Shown here: positions 1 through 11,254 of the stretch, one piece after another | How the letters are laid out: each line of letters starts with the position of its first letter | Position numbering within the stretch: position 1 is the first letter of the stretch | The notes under the pieces: model-generated | What the model was told of the DNA's origin: nothing | What the model saw: only the letters and a program-made list of their open reading frames with translations | The model's database searches: none | Made by a program: the position numbers and the translations under genes | NCBI GenBank assembly: GCA_026261815.1 | Contig: JAMPIT010000848.1 | Coordinates: forward strand, 2,790,001 to 2,854,000 | Direction of reading: 5' to 3' | Source of the DNA: Monarcha castaneiventris obscurior | Taxonomy: Eukaryota > Chordata > Aves > Passeriformes > Monarchidae | Length of the DNA stretch: 64,000 bases

Positions 1-1728
1 ACCTACACCCCAGAGCAGAGCTGCCTCCCAGGGCAGCAGGTCCTCTCAGATGTTCCCCAGGACTCAGACAAATTACTCGACAGCATCCATCAGGAGTTTA
101 CCAGGACCAACTTCCACCTCTTCATGCAGACCTAGCAGGCTGGGCCAGCAGAGGTTTGGCCTTGCTGCTGGCCCAGAGAAGGGGAACAGCCTCGAGCCCT
201 GCTGCTGGGGGGGCTCATCCAGGGCTTGGGGTGGCCCTGACAAAGGGTTCTCCCCACTCATGGAACACCCACCATGCTCCTGTGATTTACTGATTTATCT
301 CTTTCTCATGGCAGCATCTTACACCACTGAGATCTCACATGAGAGCTTCAATAAATCAGGCTTGAAGGACTCTTTACTGATTCAATTGCCTTTTTACTAA
401 CTTGCATGATTTACCTGCATGCTGGCACAGAGCACCACAGCTCCCTCAGTGTCCTCATATTCATATATTCAAAGGCCAGAAGGGACAGGAATAACACAGG
501 AATGTGACCTTAAGTGTTCCTGATCCTTACCAGGAATCCCTGCATCGCTGCTGTGCTTTTCATAATGAGGAGCTGCTTCCCAGCAGCCAAATACCCAGCA
601 CCAGATGTTTTGGTTTTTTATTGGAGGCCCAAATGGGGTTATTTAAGAAGGAAAAGGGAAAAAGAGAGAAAAAACTTCAGTGTGAAACCCAGCTCCTCCC
701 TAGCTGGTGTGGCTCTACCAAGCTCTGTTGTTTTACACAATTAGTCAAATGCAGAAATGCAGTGCTGGCATCAGCAGGAAACTGCTGATTTAGATGCCAT
801 AAAAAGCAGGTTTCCTGGAGCTGGACATGAGCATTTTGCAGAGTGAGTCTTAAAGGCTGTATTTAGATCTCCATGGCATCCGAAGGCCCATGGTGTACCT
901 GGAAACCTTCTGGTTTGGCACTCCTGAACTGGGGTTCGAAACAACCCAACAGCCAGACTAGAGCAGTAGTCAACCCACCCTGACCTTGGGGCAGTGGGCA
1001 GGAGAGCAGGGGAAGCACAGCCCCCCATGATCTACAGCACCCCAGGGTGCACACATGGGCATTCCTGGACCACCACCCAGACTACCTTCATGTTTTCTGT
1101 GATCTGGCACATTTCAGATGTCAGGACTGCCCTGCACACAGCCCATCCTCAGCCTTGTTGTGCATACCCTGTGCCACACTGGGGCTCCAGGTGCTGAGTT
1201 TGGGGCTGCAGGGGACTGGCAGCCTCACACCACCCGGCAGGGAGATGCTCAGGCATGCCTGGAGTCTTGGCCTCCTCCCCCTGCAGCTTGTACCTGGCCC
1301 TGGCTTCCATGGCAACACAAGAGCTTGGGTCCCCAGGATCCTAACCCAGGGCTTCCCAGGGGACAGCACCTCCTTAAACTTCACCTGGAGATGGGGTTCC
1401 TTCTACCCCAAACCAGGAACCTCACTGAGGGTAAAAAGCTGTTGGCAGACACATCTCTGCATCTGGAGCTGCTGTGGAAAAACTGGGAGAACATTACAGC
1501 ACATGCCAACAGCCAAGGGCTGGTGGAGGAAAGGGCTAGAGGATGGAGGAAGGGTAATCACATGGAGATCCACAAAGGATTCAAAAGGAAGCAAGTCCCT
1601 TGAGCAGGTGGCAAAGTCCCAATATGCTCACTGGGTGTTGGGAGCAGTGGTACAAGACTGTACTGCTCCCGTTCCTGGGAAATGCTTGAGTATCCCACAG
1701 AGGTGAGAGGCACTGGGGGCTTCCCCTC

Positions 1729-1750
1729 TGCTGCTGCTGCTGCTGCTGCT
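1729..1750. repeat. (CTG)n microsatellite
   Basis: About seven uninterrupted CTG units (CAG on the minus strand). It lies in sequence with no supported exon, so the Gln/Ala runs seen in translation are probably not expressed. Confidence 0.9.
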
Positions 1751-2460
1751 TGGGCCACCCCATCAGCCCACGTTTACCATCCCCTGCACTCATCCCCCAG
1801 AAAATCCACCCCGGCCCTAATGCACCTGAGGGTGAGATGCAAGAAAATACTTTAATCAACCCAAAGAGAGGATCCCCCATATGTCCCCAAAGCACTTCCT
1901 CCCCCATCTACTTAGTGAGGAGCTGGAGGCCTGTGAAAGGATGGGGCCAAACCTTTTGGTTGCTGCCTGCATCAAGAGTGTCTGGAGCCCATGGGCTCCT
2001 CAACCCGCTCCTCTCCCTCAGAGGCCAGGGCATAATTCACATTTTATGAATGGAAAGCACCCTGGGTTATATTTAGCACCAACCCCGACCCAAAGGGCAA
2101 GGAGGAGTACTGCTTATTGACTTCAGGGGCTTGGAACAAGCCTGCCTTGTTATGTTTACAGCGCTTTGCTGGATAGAGAGGCCAAGAAAGCACCGAGTGG
2201 CTCATTCTTGCAGCCTGATGGATTAAGCAAACAGCCGCAGTAATTCAAGCCACATGGGGAACGGGGAGAGGTGGCGGCGGCCGGCTGGGGGGGCCTCGAG
2301 GGGCTCCTGCCTTCCCCCACCGGCCACAGGCTGCCTTTAATCTGCTTTTCGCAGCAGGTCCCACCCGGGGAGTGAGGAGCTTTGAGCTCCTGGAGGAGGC
2401 ACTTGCCTGCCACGGGGAACATATGCTCCACGTCGCGCGGCGGAGCTGGGAGCGTGGCAG

Positions 2461-2500
2461 AGCTGTTTATTTGCATAATCACTGATTAACACAAATGTCT
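2461..2500. promoter_or_regulatory. Candidate distal regulatory element (homeodomain/POU/FOX-like sites)
   Basis: A 40-bp AT-rich patch sits between GC-rich flanks. It holds a forkhead-like GTTTATT, an octamer-like ATTTGCATAAT and a TGATTAAC homeodomain/HNF1-half-site-like word almost back to back. Dense overlapping words of this sort are typical of vertebrate enhancers. Whether this one is active, and for which gene, is inference only; conservation could not be checked. Confidence 0.3.
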
Positions 2501-4650
2501 CGGACAGGCGCCAGCCAGCCAGTTGCATGTTCTCGCTCCGGAGTCAGCAGTGCCTGTCTCTGCCGGATCCCGCACTAATCCAGCGTGTGTCCGGGAAACA
2601 CGGCCCGTCCCGCCGGCTCTGGCGAGCTGGGCTGCCCGCTGAGCCCGTCTGGCAGCTCTGTTCTGTGCTCCTGAGCTCTGCCTGGAGCTTTTCCCTGTCC
2701 CCCAGGCGGCCAGAAACATGGGTGGGTGTAAAATGGAGCATGAAAAAACCTTTCCCTCGCTCCAAGAGGTGAGGATTTGGGAAAAGCATGGAATGCTTTA
2801 AGGATGCACGGGATAATTCCTGTGCAAAAGGTGCAAAATGTTACACGAACATCTCCAGGTCATGGTGAGGTTGAAGGCAATGGGGATCCCCTGCTCCCAG
2901 GATCCAGGGTGCAGCTGGGGCTTCCTGGAGCTCCACCACATTAAGCAACTACTTCAGGTCCCAGAGGGGAGCATTACCTTTAAAAACATGGAGAAGAAAA
3001 TAAAATCCTGGCTTTCACGCCGTGACACAATATCCCCGAGCAACACGAAGCCCGTTTTGGGTCTGTCCCCCTCCCTGCCCGGGCTGTGCTGCCCATTTGA
3101 AAGAAGCTGCTGCCATCTAGTGAACCCAGCCCAGCCCAGTCCAACCCCAGCCCACTCATCACACCGACTGCCCGCTGTGCCCGCGGCTCAGGCCAGCCCG
3201 GGAGACACACTGAGCACCCCTGGCCATCTCCGGGGGACATTCTCTGCCCAAATCAAAGAGTTTGGCTGCTTTTCAAACAGCCGCTGCACTGCATTTTGCC
3301 CCAAATCACACAGCAGGTTTCCTTTGATAGGTTGGTTGGGTGTTTTTCAGAGAGGGGAGGGCAGCCGTGGAACATGGGGAGGGTGGGCAATGCCCCTTCC
3401 CTGCTCACTCAGCCCACATCCCGCTGGTGACTGCACTCTTGGCACTGAGGTGGCAGGTGGGCTGCCTTGCTTGCAGGGCAGTTTGTAACACCTGCAGGAA
3501 AATCAGAAAAACTCCGGTTAAATGGAGTTTTTGCAACCCCTGAGTGCAAGGGGTGGGCAATGGGGGAGCTGGCCAGGGGGCTGTGAGGAGTGGGGCTGCT
3601 CTGTACCAGTGAGGGGTTTGCCTGGGCAAGGACGGCCCCAGGGCAGGTCCCTCTGCTGTGCTGTGACTTGGTCACCTCCCTGACAGGAGTGTGGTCAGGG
3701 CAGTGGCTGCTCTCCCAGGGCCCTGCCCATCCCCTGAGGAGAAGCTCAGAGCTGTAGGCCAGCGTCACCAGGGGTTCTGCTTCAGGATGAGCTGGAGACA
3801 CTCACTGAGAGCAGCCTGTTTCCCCTGCTCTGAGCCCTTTTCCTGGGGCTGTCCCTGCCCCACAGCCCTGGGCAGAGCCTCCAGCCAGGCCAGGGGGCCC
3901 ATGGCCCACAGTGCTCAGTGCAAATGTCTGTATCCCTAGCCCTCAGGAGCAGGGGATGTGGGGATGCTGCTCTGCCCATCAGCCAGGGGAAAGGAGCAGA
4001 GAAAAACCATTTCTTGAAAACTGCCCCCAGGTGTTGATGCCCAGGGCTGATGCAGTGCACGAAAGGGACTCAGCCAACAAGACTGAACCAAGGGGCCAAA
4101 TACTGCATCATGAACCATAAGTTCCCTCTCCCTACCAAGCCTGGTGCTGCCTACAGACCTCAGTGGGGTCGCGTTACCCTGAGCATCCCTCCAAGGGCAC
4201 TCCTGGCCCCAGCACACAGGGCCACAGATTTGCACAGTGCCCAGAAACCCTGTGCTGATTTTATCCTTTTTCTGACAGAGCTATAAATTACCCAGCTGGG
4301 CCTCAGGATGCAAAACTATCCTGGGGCCAAAATAAGCCAAGCTGGGCTGCTGAGGAATTACAATTACCTGCTCAAGAGGCTCCAAGCGCATCGGGAGCTG
4401 CTCAGGCGTGTGGCCCTGCTGGCCAGACTCTGAAATAAACCCAAATAGCATCAAGGACAGAGTGAGCCAGAGGCACCCGTGGGTGCCCATGCCACCAGCA
4501 ACGCCAGGAGTGGGTGTTACTAGCCCCGGGCCCAAGATGGGCGGTTCAGGGGCGGAGACTGCCACGCTCCTGAGCCCACAGTCCTGGGCACCCAGCCCTG
4601 CCCGTGCAGCCAAAAGCCTGTGGAAAATTAGGCTTCCTTTTTGTCTGTGG

Positions 4651-4681
4651 TTTTTTGTTTTTTTTTTTTTTTTTTTTTTTT
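4651..4681. repeat. Poly(T) tract
   Basis: A 31-base T run interrupted by a single G. It might be the A-tail of an old retroposed copy on the minus strand, but no retrotransposon body is recognisable next to it. Confidence 0.85.
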
Positions 4682-6231
4682 CCTAAAAACAAGTTGAAAA
4701 CAAGCTCATTCCTGTCAAGCTCCGGACTTCCTGCAGCTCAGGGAAGGACCAAGCCCAGGGGCCAGCAGTATCCCACCAGGCTGGAGTGCTGGGTCACTGC
4801 CCCAAGGCCGAAGCTGGGGCTTGGTGGCCTAATTTGGGGTGTGGAGTCAGTGCTGGACACGGCTCCCTGTGGCCAGCCCCGCGCTGCAGCACTGCTGGGG
4901 GGTTTGGGATCCAGGGAGCGGGGGCCGGATGGAGGGCATTGGCAGCCTCCTTTCATCCTGTTCTCAAAAGAAACACATGGATAGTTTTCTCAGGATTCAC
5001 TAGGGAAGGAAAGTAGCTTTTCAAACAGCTTAAATAAACAACTGGGCTTGAAAAACATGGCCCTGATCTCCACGCACTGCTGCAGTAATTAGGGTGCAGA
5101 CCAGGCAGGCAGTAACAGATCAGCACTGACAAGGAAAGGATTGGATGCAGCTCCCTCTCCGTGAGCCCAGGGAGGTCTCGGCATCGGTGGAGCTGCCAAC
5201 AGAGGAGCTGAGCAGCACCCCTGGGTGCTCATCCACAGCCCCAGGGCTGTGGGGTTCGGCAGGACCCCGGCGTGGCTTTGCACAGAGCCCTGTGAGGAGC
5301 AGGCAGGACAGTGCAGTACCACGCGTGGAGCACACTGGCACCCAGCTGCATGCAAACACCCCCGTGCCCCATTTCCTGGAAATCCAGCCTCCTGCCCCGG
5401 CTGCTTTCAGCTGCGACAGCTTGGGGGTGAAGCCCCAAGTCTCCCACTGGTGCCCCTCACCTCTGCAGCAGACCTGGCCAGAGGCAGAAGAAAAGGCACT
5501 TCATCAAACCCACTCCAGCAAATGTCTAAATGAGCAGCAAGAGCGGGATGGGTGGCAAGAGGCAGGGTGAGATTTGCTCTTTGCTTTCTGCCTTGGGGTG
5601 CTCACCAGCAGAGTGGCTCTGGGAGAGAGAGCAGGCTCCCCACTCCAGCTGCGGCTCCCAGGAAGCTGGGGATGCACCCAGGGTTTGTTCCCGTGCCCCT
5701 GCCCAGTGCCACCATACCCGCTGGGCTGCTTTAGTGGGTGTGCATCATCACCGTCCCCTTACACCCCGCCGACAGCCCGCACGTGTGTGTGCCCACAGGC
5801 GCGGGCTGTGCTGGGGGAGCGGGTGGGTTTGAAGGGCTCTTTGTTCCCCCGTGTAATTATACCTGAGCAGCGGAATGGAAACGTGCTGAAAACCCCTCGC
5901 TGGACCTTTCCGACAGGAGCCGGGGCGTTTGGCTGCACAGTGGCTCCATTGTTCCCTTCCATGCGCCTGGAGCAGCCAGACCACCTCCTGCACCCCCCGT
6001 TTCCCCAAAATAACCAGCCTGAGATTAAAAAACAGGTCTTTTCCCTCCAATACCGGGCAAAATGCCCCCAAGCCTCCCCCCTGCCCAAGGCTGAGAGGGC
6101 GACGCTGTGGCAGCAAGGGCAGGGCCGGTGCCTTTGGCGCTGGGAACAGCCCCGGCACCCCGGACCTTCACAGAGCCATGGGACATCCATGGGGACTCGT
6201 GTCCATCCCTGCCCATGCCAAACCCCACGGG

Positions 6232-6325
6232 AGGAAAGGGGCAGGGGGGAAGGCAGGGGGAGAAGGAGGGGGGAGAAAAAAAAGGGGGGGAAAGGGGAAA
6301 AAAGAGAAGGAAAAAAAGATAAACT
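6232..6325. repeat. Polypurine (G/A) tract
   Basis: About 95 bases are almost purely A and G on the plus strand, with runs of 6-8 G and 6-8 A. Such asymmetric tracts can form triplex or G-quadruplex structures. No gene is associated with it here. Confidence 0.8.
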
Positions 6326-6642
6326 CCGCATCCAGCCGGATTCACAAGCATCACTGAGATCGCAGACCGCAGTCCTAGGGCAGAACCCGCTGCCGCCGAG
6401 GAGTCCCCACCCGCAGCGGGGGCCTGTCGGGCAGCCTGTAACCAGCAGGGACGCCCCCTAAAAAATCCCCTTGCCGGTGGGAGCCAGCGGGAAGCGGGGG
6501 CAGAGCCGGGGGCAGAGCCGGGGAGCGGTGCCGGGTGTGCCCAGGAGGGGGCAGCAGACCCGCGGGGAGAGGGCACACGCCGGGCAAGGAGCCGGGAAAG
6601 GGGAGCCGGGGGCACGGCGCGGTGCTCGGCGGAGAAATCATG

Positions 6643-6796
6643 GTTGTCCCATTCCTGGAAGTGTTCAAGACCACGTTGGATGGGGCCCTGAGCCACCTGG
6701 TCTAGTGGAAAGTTGTCCCTGCGCCCCTGGCAGGTGTGGTGGAGGATTATTACCCTTTGGGGTCCCTTTCAAAGCAAGCCATGCTCTGATTCTATG
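6643..6796 (+). mobile_element. CR1 LINE, 3'-terminal fragment
   Basis: The segment follows the well-known 3' end of chicken-repeat-1 elements: a 'cattcctggaagtgttcaag' stretch, then 'ttggatggggccctgagc', a 'cctggtctagtggaa' word, and a closing 'gattctatg' unit typical of the CR1 3' tail repeat. It is heavily 5'-truncated, as most CR1 copies are, and holds no usable reverse-transcriptase frame. Recognition is from memory of the consensus, not from a search. Confidence 0.85.
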
Positions 6797-7014
6797 TAAC
6801 ACAACCCTTCCAGAGCCACTTTGGCACAAGTGACAGGCTTGGCCCCCCCGAAGAGACCAGAGCTTTGGGCATCACCACCTGCACCGTGACTGGCACCAAG
6901 CAAGATGGGACAGAGGATGAGGAAGTAGGAGCTGGAAGGTTTCAGCCCCAAGTATCAAAGCATCCCTGCAGCAAAGGGTCACCTGCACCCAGCGATACCA
7001 AGGGATGGAAGGTT

Positions 7015-7085
7015 TTAGGATACCTTCTAGGTATCCTAGGATAGACCTGGATAGGATAGGTCTAGGATACCTAGGATAGACCTGG
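7015..7085. repeat. Small tandem and inverted repeat (TAGGATA-rich)
   Basis: The words 'ctaggatagacctgg' and 'ggataggtctaggatac' recur in tandem. The first part contains a perfect 7-bp inverted repeat, GGATACC…GGTATCC, around a 5-base loop. It looks like a short decayed satellite or replication-slippage product. Confidence 0.7.
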
Positions 7086-8914
7086 CAGACTCCAGCCCCA
7101 AGGAAAACCTCCTGTTACCTCCCACACAGTCCCAGCTTATCCAGCTAACTGGGAGCCCAGTGATGCCCCACTCCAGCCCCAGTGGGCTGAACCCCCAGCC
7201 CCTGGGCCCACCCTGACCCTGCCTACAGCCACAGGGAGCTCAGCTCTGCACCTGACTCAGCACCCACAGGCTGGGGAAGGCTCACGGGAAACACCACATC
7301 TCCAGGGTGCAGGAATTGTGCCCTCCCAGACTCTGCAGGTTCAAGGTGTTGGGGACAGGCATCACAATCACCAGCACATCACTGCTGTGATCCATTCTGG
7401 CACCTTTGGCACATGGCACAGCACACGCCCCAGTACCTCAGCTCACACTGCAAAACAAGGGACCCAAACACCCACGAACATCACCTTAAAACCCTCTGGA
7501 AGCGATAAAGCAAAGGGGGTCAAGCTAGGTTACACTTAATTTTCCAGCTCCTCCATGTGCCTCATTCAGGGAGCATTTAGGAAGGACAGATCTTCCCCAG
7601 CCACTTGATCACATCAGTACCTGGGAGGGTTCCAGCTATTTTCAAGCCAAATAAAGCAGATCCTCAGCCTTTTGGTTTTAAAACCAGAGCAGCACTAAGA
7701 AGAAAAACAAGTGCCATGTGTGAGGTCAGAGATATGAAGACCAGGAATTCTCAAGGTATTAGAGCCTCTCAGTACACACTGGGTACAGGCAGGCTAGCTA
7801 GAAGGGCAGAAAGGCAGATGGAGGGAATGGTGACAAATCCATCTCAGGAACTGGGGCTCCACAAGGACAGGCAGGCAGCCAGGCTTGTGCTCTGGTGATT
7901 TGCAGACTACCCGTCCAGATTGCTTTGCAAAAACAAGGCACTTTTACGCTGAGGGCAGTTTTGGAAAGTATACAGGATTCTTGCAACCAAGAGACGAAGC
8001 CCAGGAGAGGAAGAAAGGAAAAAGAAGAAAAAAAAAAAAAGACAAACAGAGGTTGTTCCAAGCAGCACGTCCAAGAACCTGTCACAGCCACAAGAACATG
8101 GAGATCGCAGGAGTACGTCACCGATGCACTGACAAACAGCAGCTCCCACGGAGCACAGGAGGGCCCTGGGAGCACGTGGCTCTGCTTTTCTTAGCATTGG
8201 TGAGACTCTCAGAGGACCTTTGAGAACACACCTGGCACAGAGCAGGCAACAAGGAGAAGAAGAGCATGTGCTACTCACTCAGCCCAAGGGACCCTGTGTA
8301 CTACTCCCCATTTGTTTCCTCTGCCTGTGCTAATCCAAACCACCTGGAGCAGGAATTCCCACCAGGGAGAAGGGAATTAGATTTTCTCGAGGATGATAAT
8401 CCATTTAAATACAGCACTTCTGAGGCGCCTCAGCACCGTTCTCAGCAAGCAGCCCTGCTCCCCCTCTCTCCCATCTGCCTGGGGAGAGAGGTGGGTCCTG
8501 TCCTTTGAGAGCACCAAGCTGGCAGAGCAGAGGGGCTTAGACAAACAGCAGCTTCCTCCAGAGCTTGCCTGAAATAAAAGAGCAGCTGTTTTAGGCCCAA
8601 ACAGCATGAAGGCACCTGTGGACTTGCTCCCAGAGCATGAGACAGGACAGATTCACCCCATGGCACTGTTCTGCCTCTGCTTAAAGAGCAGAGTAGCTCC
8701 AGAGACCCAGGGCTGCTGCTCCTATGGGAATCCCTCATGGGTCAGGCACTGGAGGAGCTTAAGGAGCTGCTGACAAAGCCCCTTTGAGCTGCAGGCCACC
8801 ACACTAGGTCCCAGCGTGCCTCGCCCTTCAGTAAACCAAGCAGTTACACAAACATGAGTTTCCCGGTTATCCAACTCCCAAAAGTAATTTCAGATCAGAA
8901 ACAGTCCAAAAAGC

Positions 8915-11254
8915 CAGTTTTAGAAAGTACCATTTATTTGAGAAAAAAAAATAAAAATAAAAACCAGTAACAGTGGAAAATCCCCAAGAGCAATTACACA
9001 AGAGAATCTAAACACCCCGAGAAGCAGTCGCAGCTCCTGCCTTCCTGGTAGTGCTGTCCACAGGCAGCACAGTCCTCCCTCTCCTTCCCAGCCTCCAGTG
9101 AACTCTGTGCAGCTTTGAGAGCCTCCCAGAGGCCACAGTTACCCTGGCCACATTTGTACTGGGACCAAGTGAGTCACCCAGAGGACCTCTCCTCTCCCAC
9201 TGATGTCTCAACACATCTTCCTGCCGCCTCACCCCGAAAAGGGGACACCTTTTTCTATCGCCTCTCTGGGTTTGGCCTCAAGCCTACAGCAAAGCCTCAG
9301 GAAGGAGGCTTCAGGAGCCAGGAGATTTCCAACCAGCTTTGCAACTGCTCAGGTGCTCTCTTTGGGGACCCACACTCAAATTTTTGTCTCACCCCACTCC
9401 AGACTCGGAGCTGCAGGAGGACACAACTTGCTCCCGGTTCTGTAACACCCTTCTGGCATGGAGGCACCGGACACACATCACCCCTTGCTCTGGGAGACTG
9501 GGGGGTTGGTCCCACTCCCAGTGGAGGTAGGAACCATGAACAGGGGATGTTAAGAAAGATCCAGTAGGGGGTTCAGAGCTGGCCCCTATGAAAGCTCAGC
9601 GCTTCCCAGTGGGAGATGGCAGCCAGGCAGAGCTCAGGTGCAGCCTTCCCCAAGAGGCAGGGCTCGGCCCAGCACTGCAGAGGACACAAAGTTGTCACCT
9701 CCACACTGCAAGCTTCCAACACTTGCTTCCAAGGGCAGCTCAAAGTGGGGATCTCTGCCCAGACTCTGCAGATCAAACCTGCCACATCCCGACCTGCTTC
9801 CAGGAGCCAGGACACAGCCACGGAGCCCTCGGGCTCCAGCTGTGCCCCGGTGCCTTCCCGAGCACAAGCCCCTGGTGCTCTACACAAGACACTGGACAAA
9901 CAGCAGCACAAACAAGATCAAAAACTTCTTACACACCATAAGGCTGCTGAAGAATTAACTCCAGCCTTTTCATTCCCATCTGTATAGGTCTCAGTAAAAT
10001 ATATAATATATAGCTCTATAGGACTGATTGTAATATATTACAGCCTAGAATTACTCTTGTTTTTCCCTACTTCAATCATTATTTATGCATCCAACTTTGC
10101 ATACAGAAGTTACTGCCTTGAATTTATAATTGAAATTCACAGAATAAAGCTTAAATAGTTTTCACAGAGACTCATTATATTTGTGTTTTACATAAAAAGG
10201 ATAAAAGTTACCAAATGAGAAAGCAGCCATTTCAGAAACTATAAATAATTCTATTTTTTAAAAATCCTAGAAAAGTTATGAGAAAATCATAAATATCTGT
10301 CACCTCTATAGTAGCTGCTATAGAACTAGAAGAAACCTGTAACACTCTGTAGCTAACTCTGCTTCAGTTCAGAATATGAATCATATAAAACAGCATCTCT
10401 AAAGAAATGCCCGGCCAAAGGAAACACAAAGGGATTGAAAAAATAAATCTGAGGAAATTAAAAAAGTAGATTATTTTTTTTATTATTATTTCAAAACAAT
10501 TTCTACAAACTTTATATAAACATTAGGCTATTTTCTTTAAAATTTTGTTATAAAAAAAATCCTACAAGCAATCCTTAAAAAAAGGTAAGAGACTAAAGGC
10601 AAGGAAAGGGTGTCGCCATAGCCAAACAAACTGGCTGTCCTGATTTCAAGGACTAATGACCCTTGCCTGGGGCCAACAGGAAGAGACAGAACTCTCCTGG
10701 GGAAGACATTCCCATAGGCCCTTTATGGCATTCAGGGATATTGAGCCCTTGTGGGCCTTTTGCTCCCTGATAAGGCAACATTATCTGTAGTGTTAAGAGA
10801 TTCATAAATAGTTCTCCACAAAAATGCTTCACATCAACAGCCTGCTGCAAGACATCTAGTAGCAAGATTTATAAAAAAAGCCACCTTCTATAGAAGCAGC
10901 CAATCCCAGCACGGCACGCTGGATGCAAACACATGGTGTTTGCTTCCATACAGTCTGGTTTGTGTTTATATACCCTCTATAAAACCAAGCAGAAAATTTG
11001 GCATCTTTATTCTTTTTACACTAACTTAGGAAAAAAAATACACTGAGGTTTTTTTTCAGACTCTTTGTATTTCATTGGGCCCTTGTTAGCTGAGTGGGAT
11101 GGGAAGGGTCACGAAGGAAGTTTGTTTTTTCTCAGTCACTTTGAAATTCAATCCAAAAAAAAAAAAAAGCATTTGTTCAGCACATCTCATCTGAGGGCAC
11201 AGTGTTTCCATACAGTCTGTTTGTCCCCTGATGGGCACAAGGTGCTGCTGAGCT
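8915..11254 (-). other. SDC4: SDC4 3' untranslated region
   Basis: This is the stretch between the SDC4 stop codon and the distal polyadenylation signal. The part from about 9960 to 11200 is strikingly A/T-rich, with many ATTT and TATA words, which is usual for a long vertebrate 3' UTR. A 3' UTR of about 2 kb is also typical for mammalian SDC4. No open frame here is credible. Confidence 0.7.
8933..8938 (-). terminator. SDC4: SDC4 distal polyadenylation signal (AATAAA)
   Basis: TTTATT on the plus strand reads AATAAA on the SDC4 strand. It lies about 2.3 kb beyond the stop codon and is followed in the transcribed direction by a T-rich downstream element, so cleavage near 8915 is expected. Two further AATAAA words occur in the same 3' UTR, at 10479-10484 and 11006-11011, and could give shorter transcripts. 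Confidence 0.65.

Larger units (their letters stand above)
1..8914. other. Intergenic region downstream of SDC4
   Basis: I found no exon with recognisable protein similarity in either strand here. The open frames are short or in GC-rich sequence and show no family motif. In the human block the genes beyond SDC4 are RBPJL and MATN4; I searched the translated frames for RBPJ-like and matrilin/EGF-like sequence and saw none, so those genes, if conserved, lie outside the window. Contents that can be named are a CTG run, a long T tract, a polypurine tract, one CR1 tail and a small inverted/tandem repeat, each listed separately. Confidence 0.6.

Noticed and set aside
932..950. GGTTCGAAAC word resembling a tRNA T-arm
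   Set aside because: No matching D-arm, anticodon arm or A/B box spacing around it.
5574..6696. 295- and 223-codon frames around the polypurine tract in the left flank
   Set aside because: Low complexity, overlapping on opposite strands, no family similarity, and one runs into the CR1 fragment.
1..8914. Possible RBPJL or MATN4 exons next to SDC4
   Set aside because: No Rel-homology/beta-trefoil, EGF or vWA-like sequence in the translated frames.
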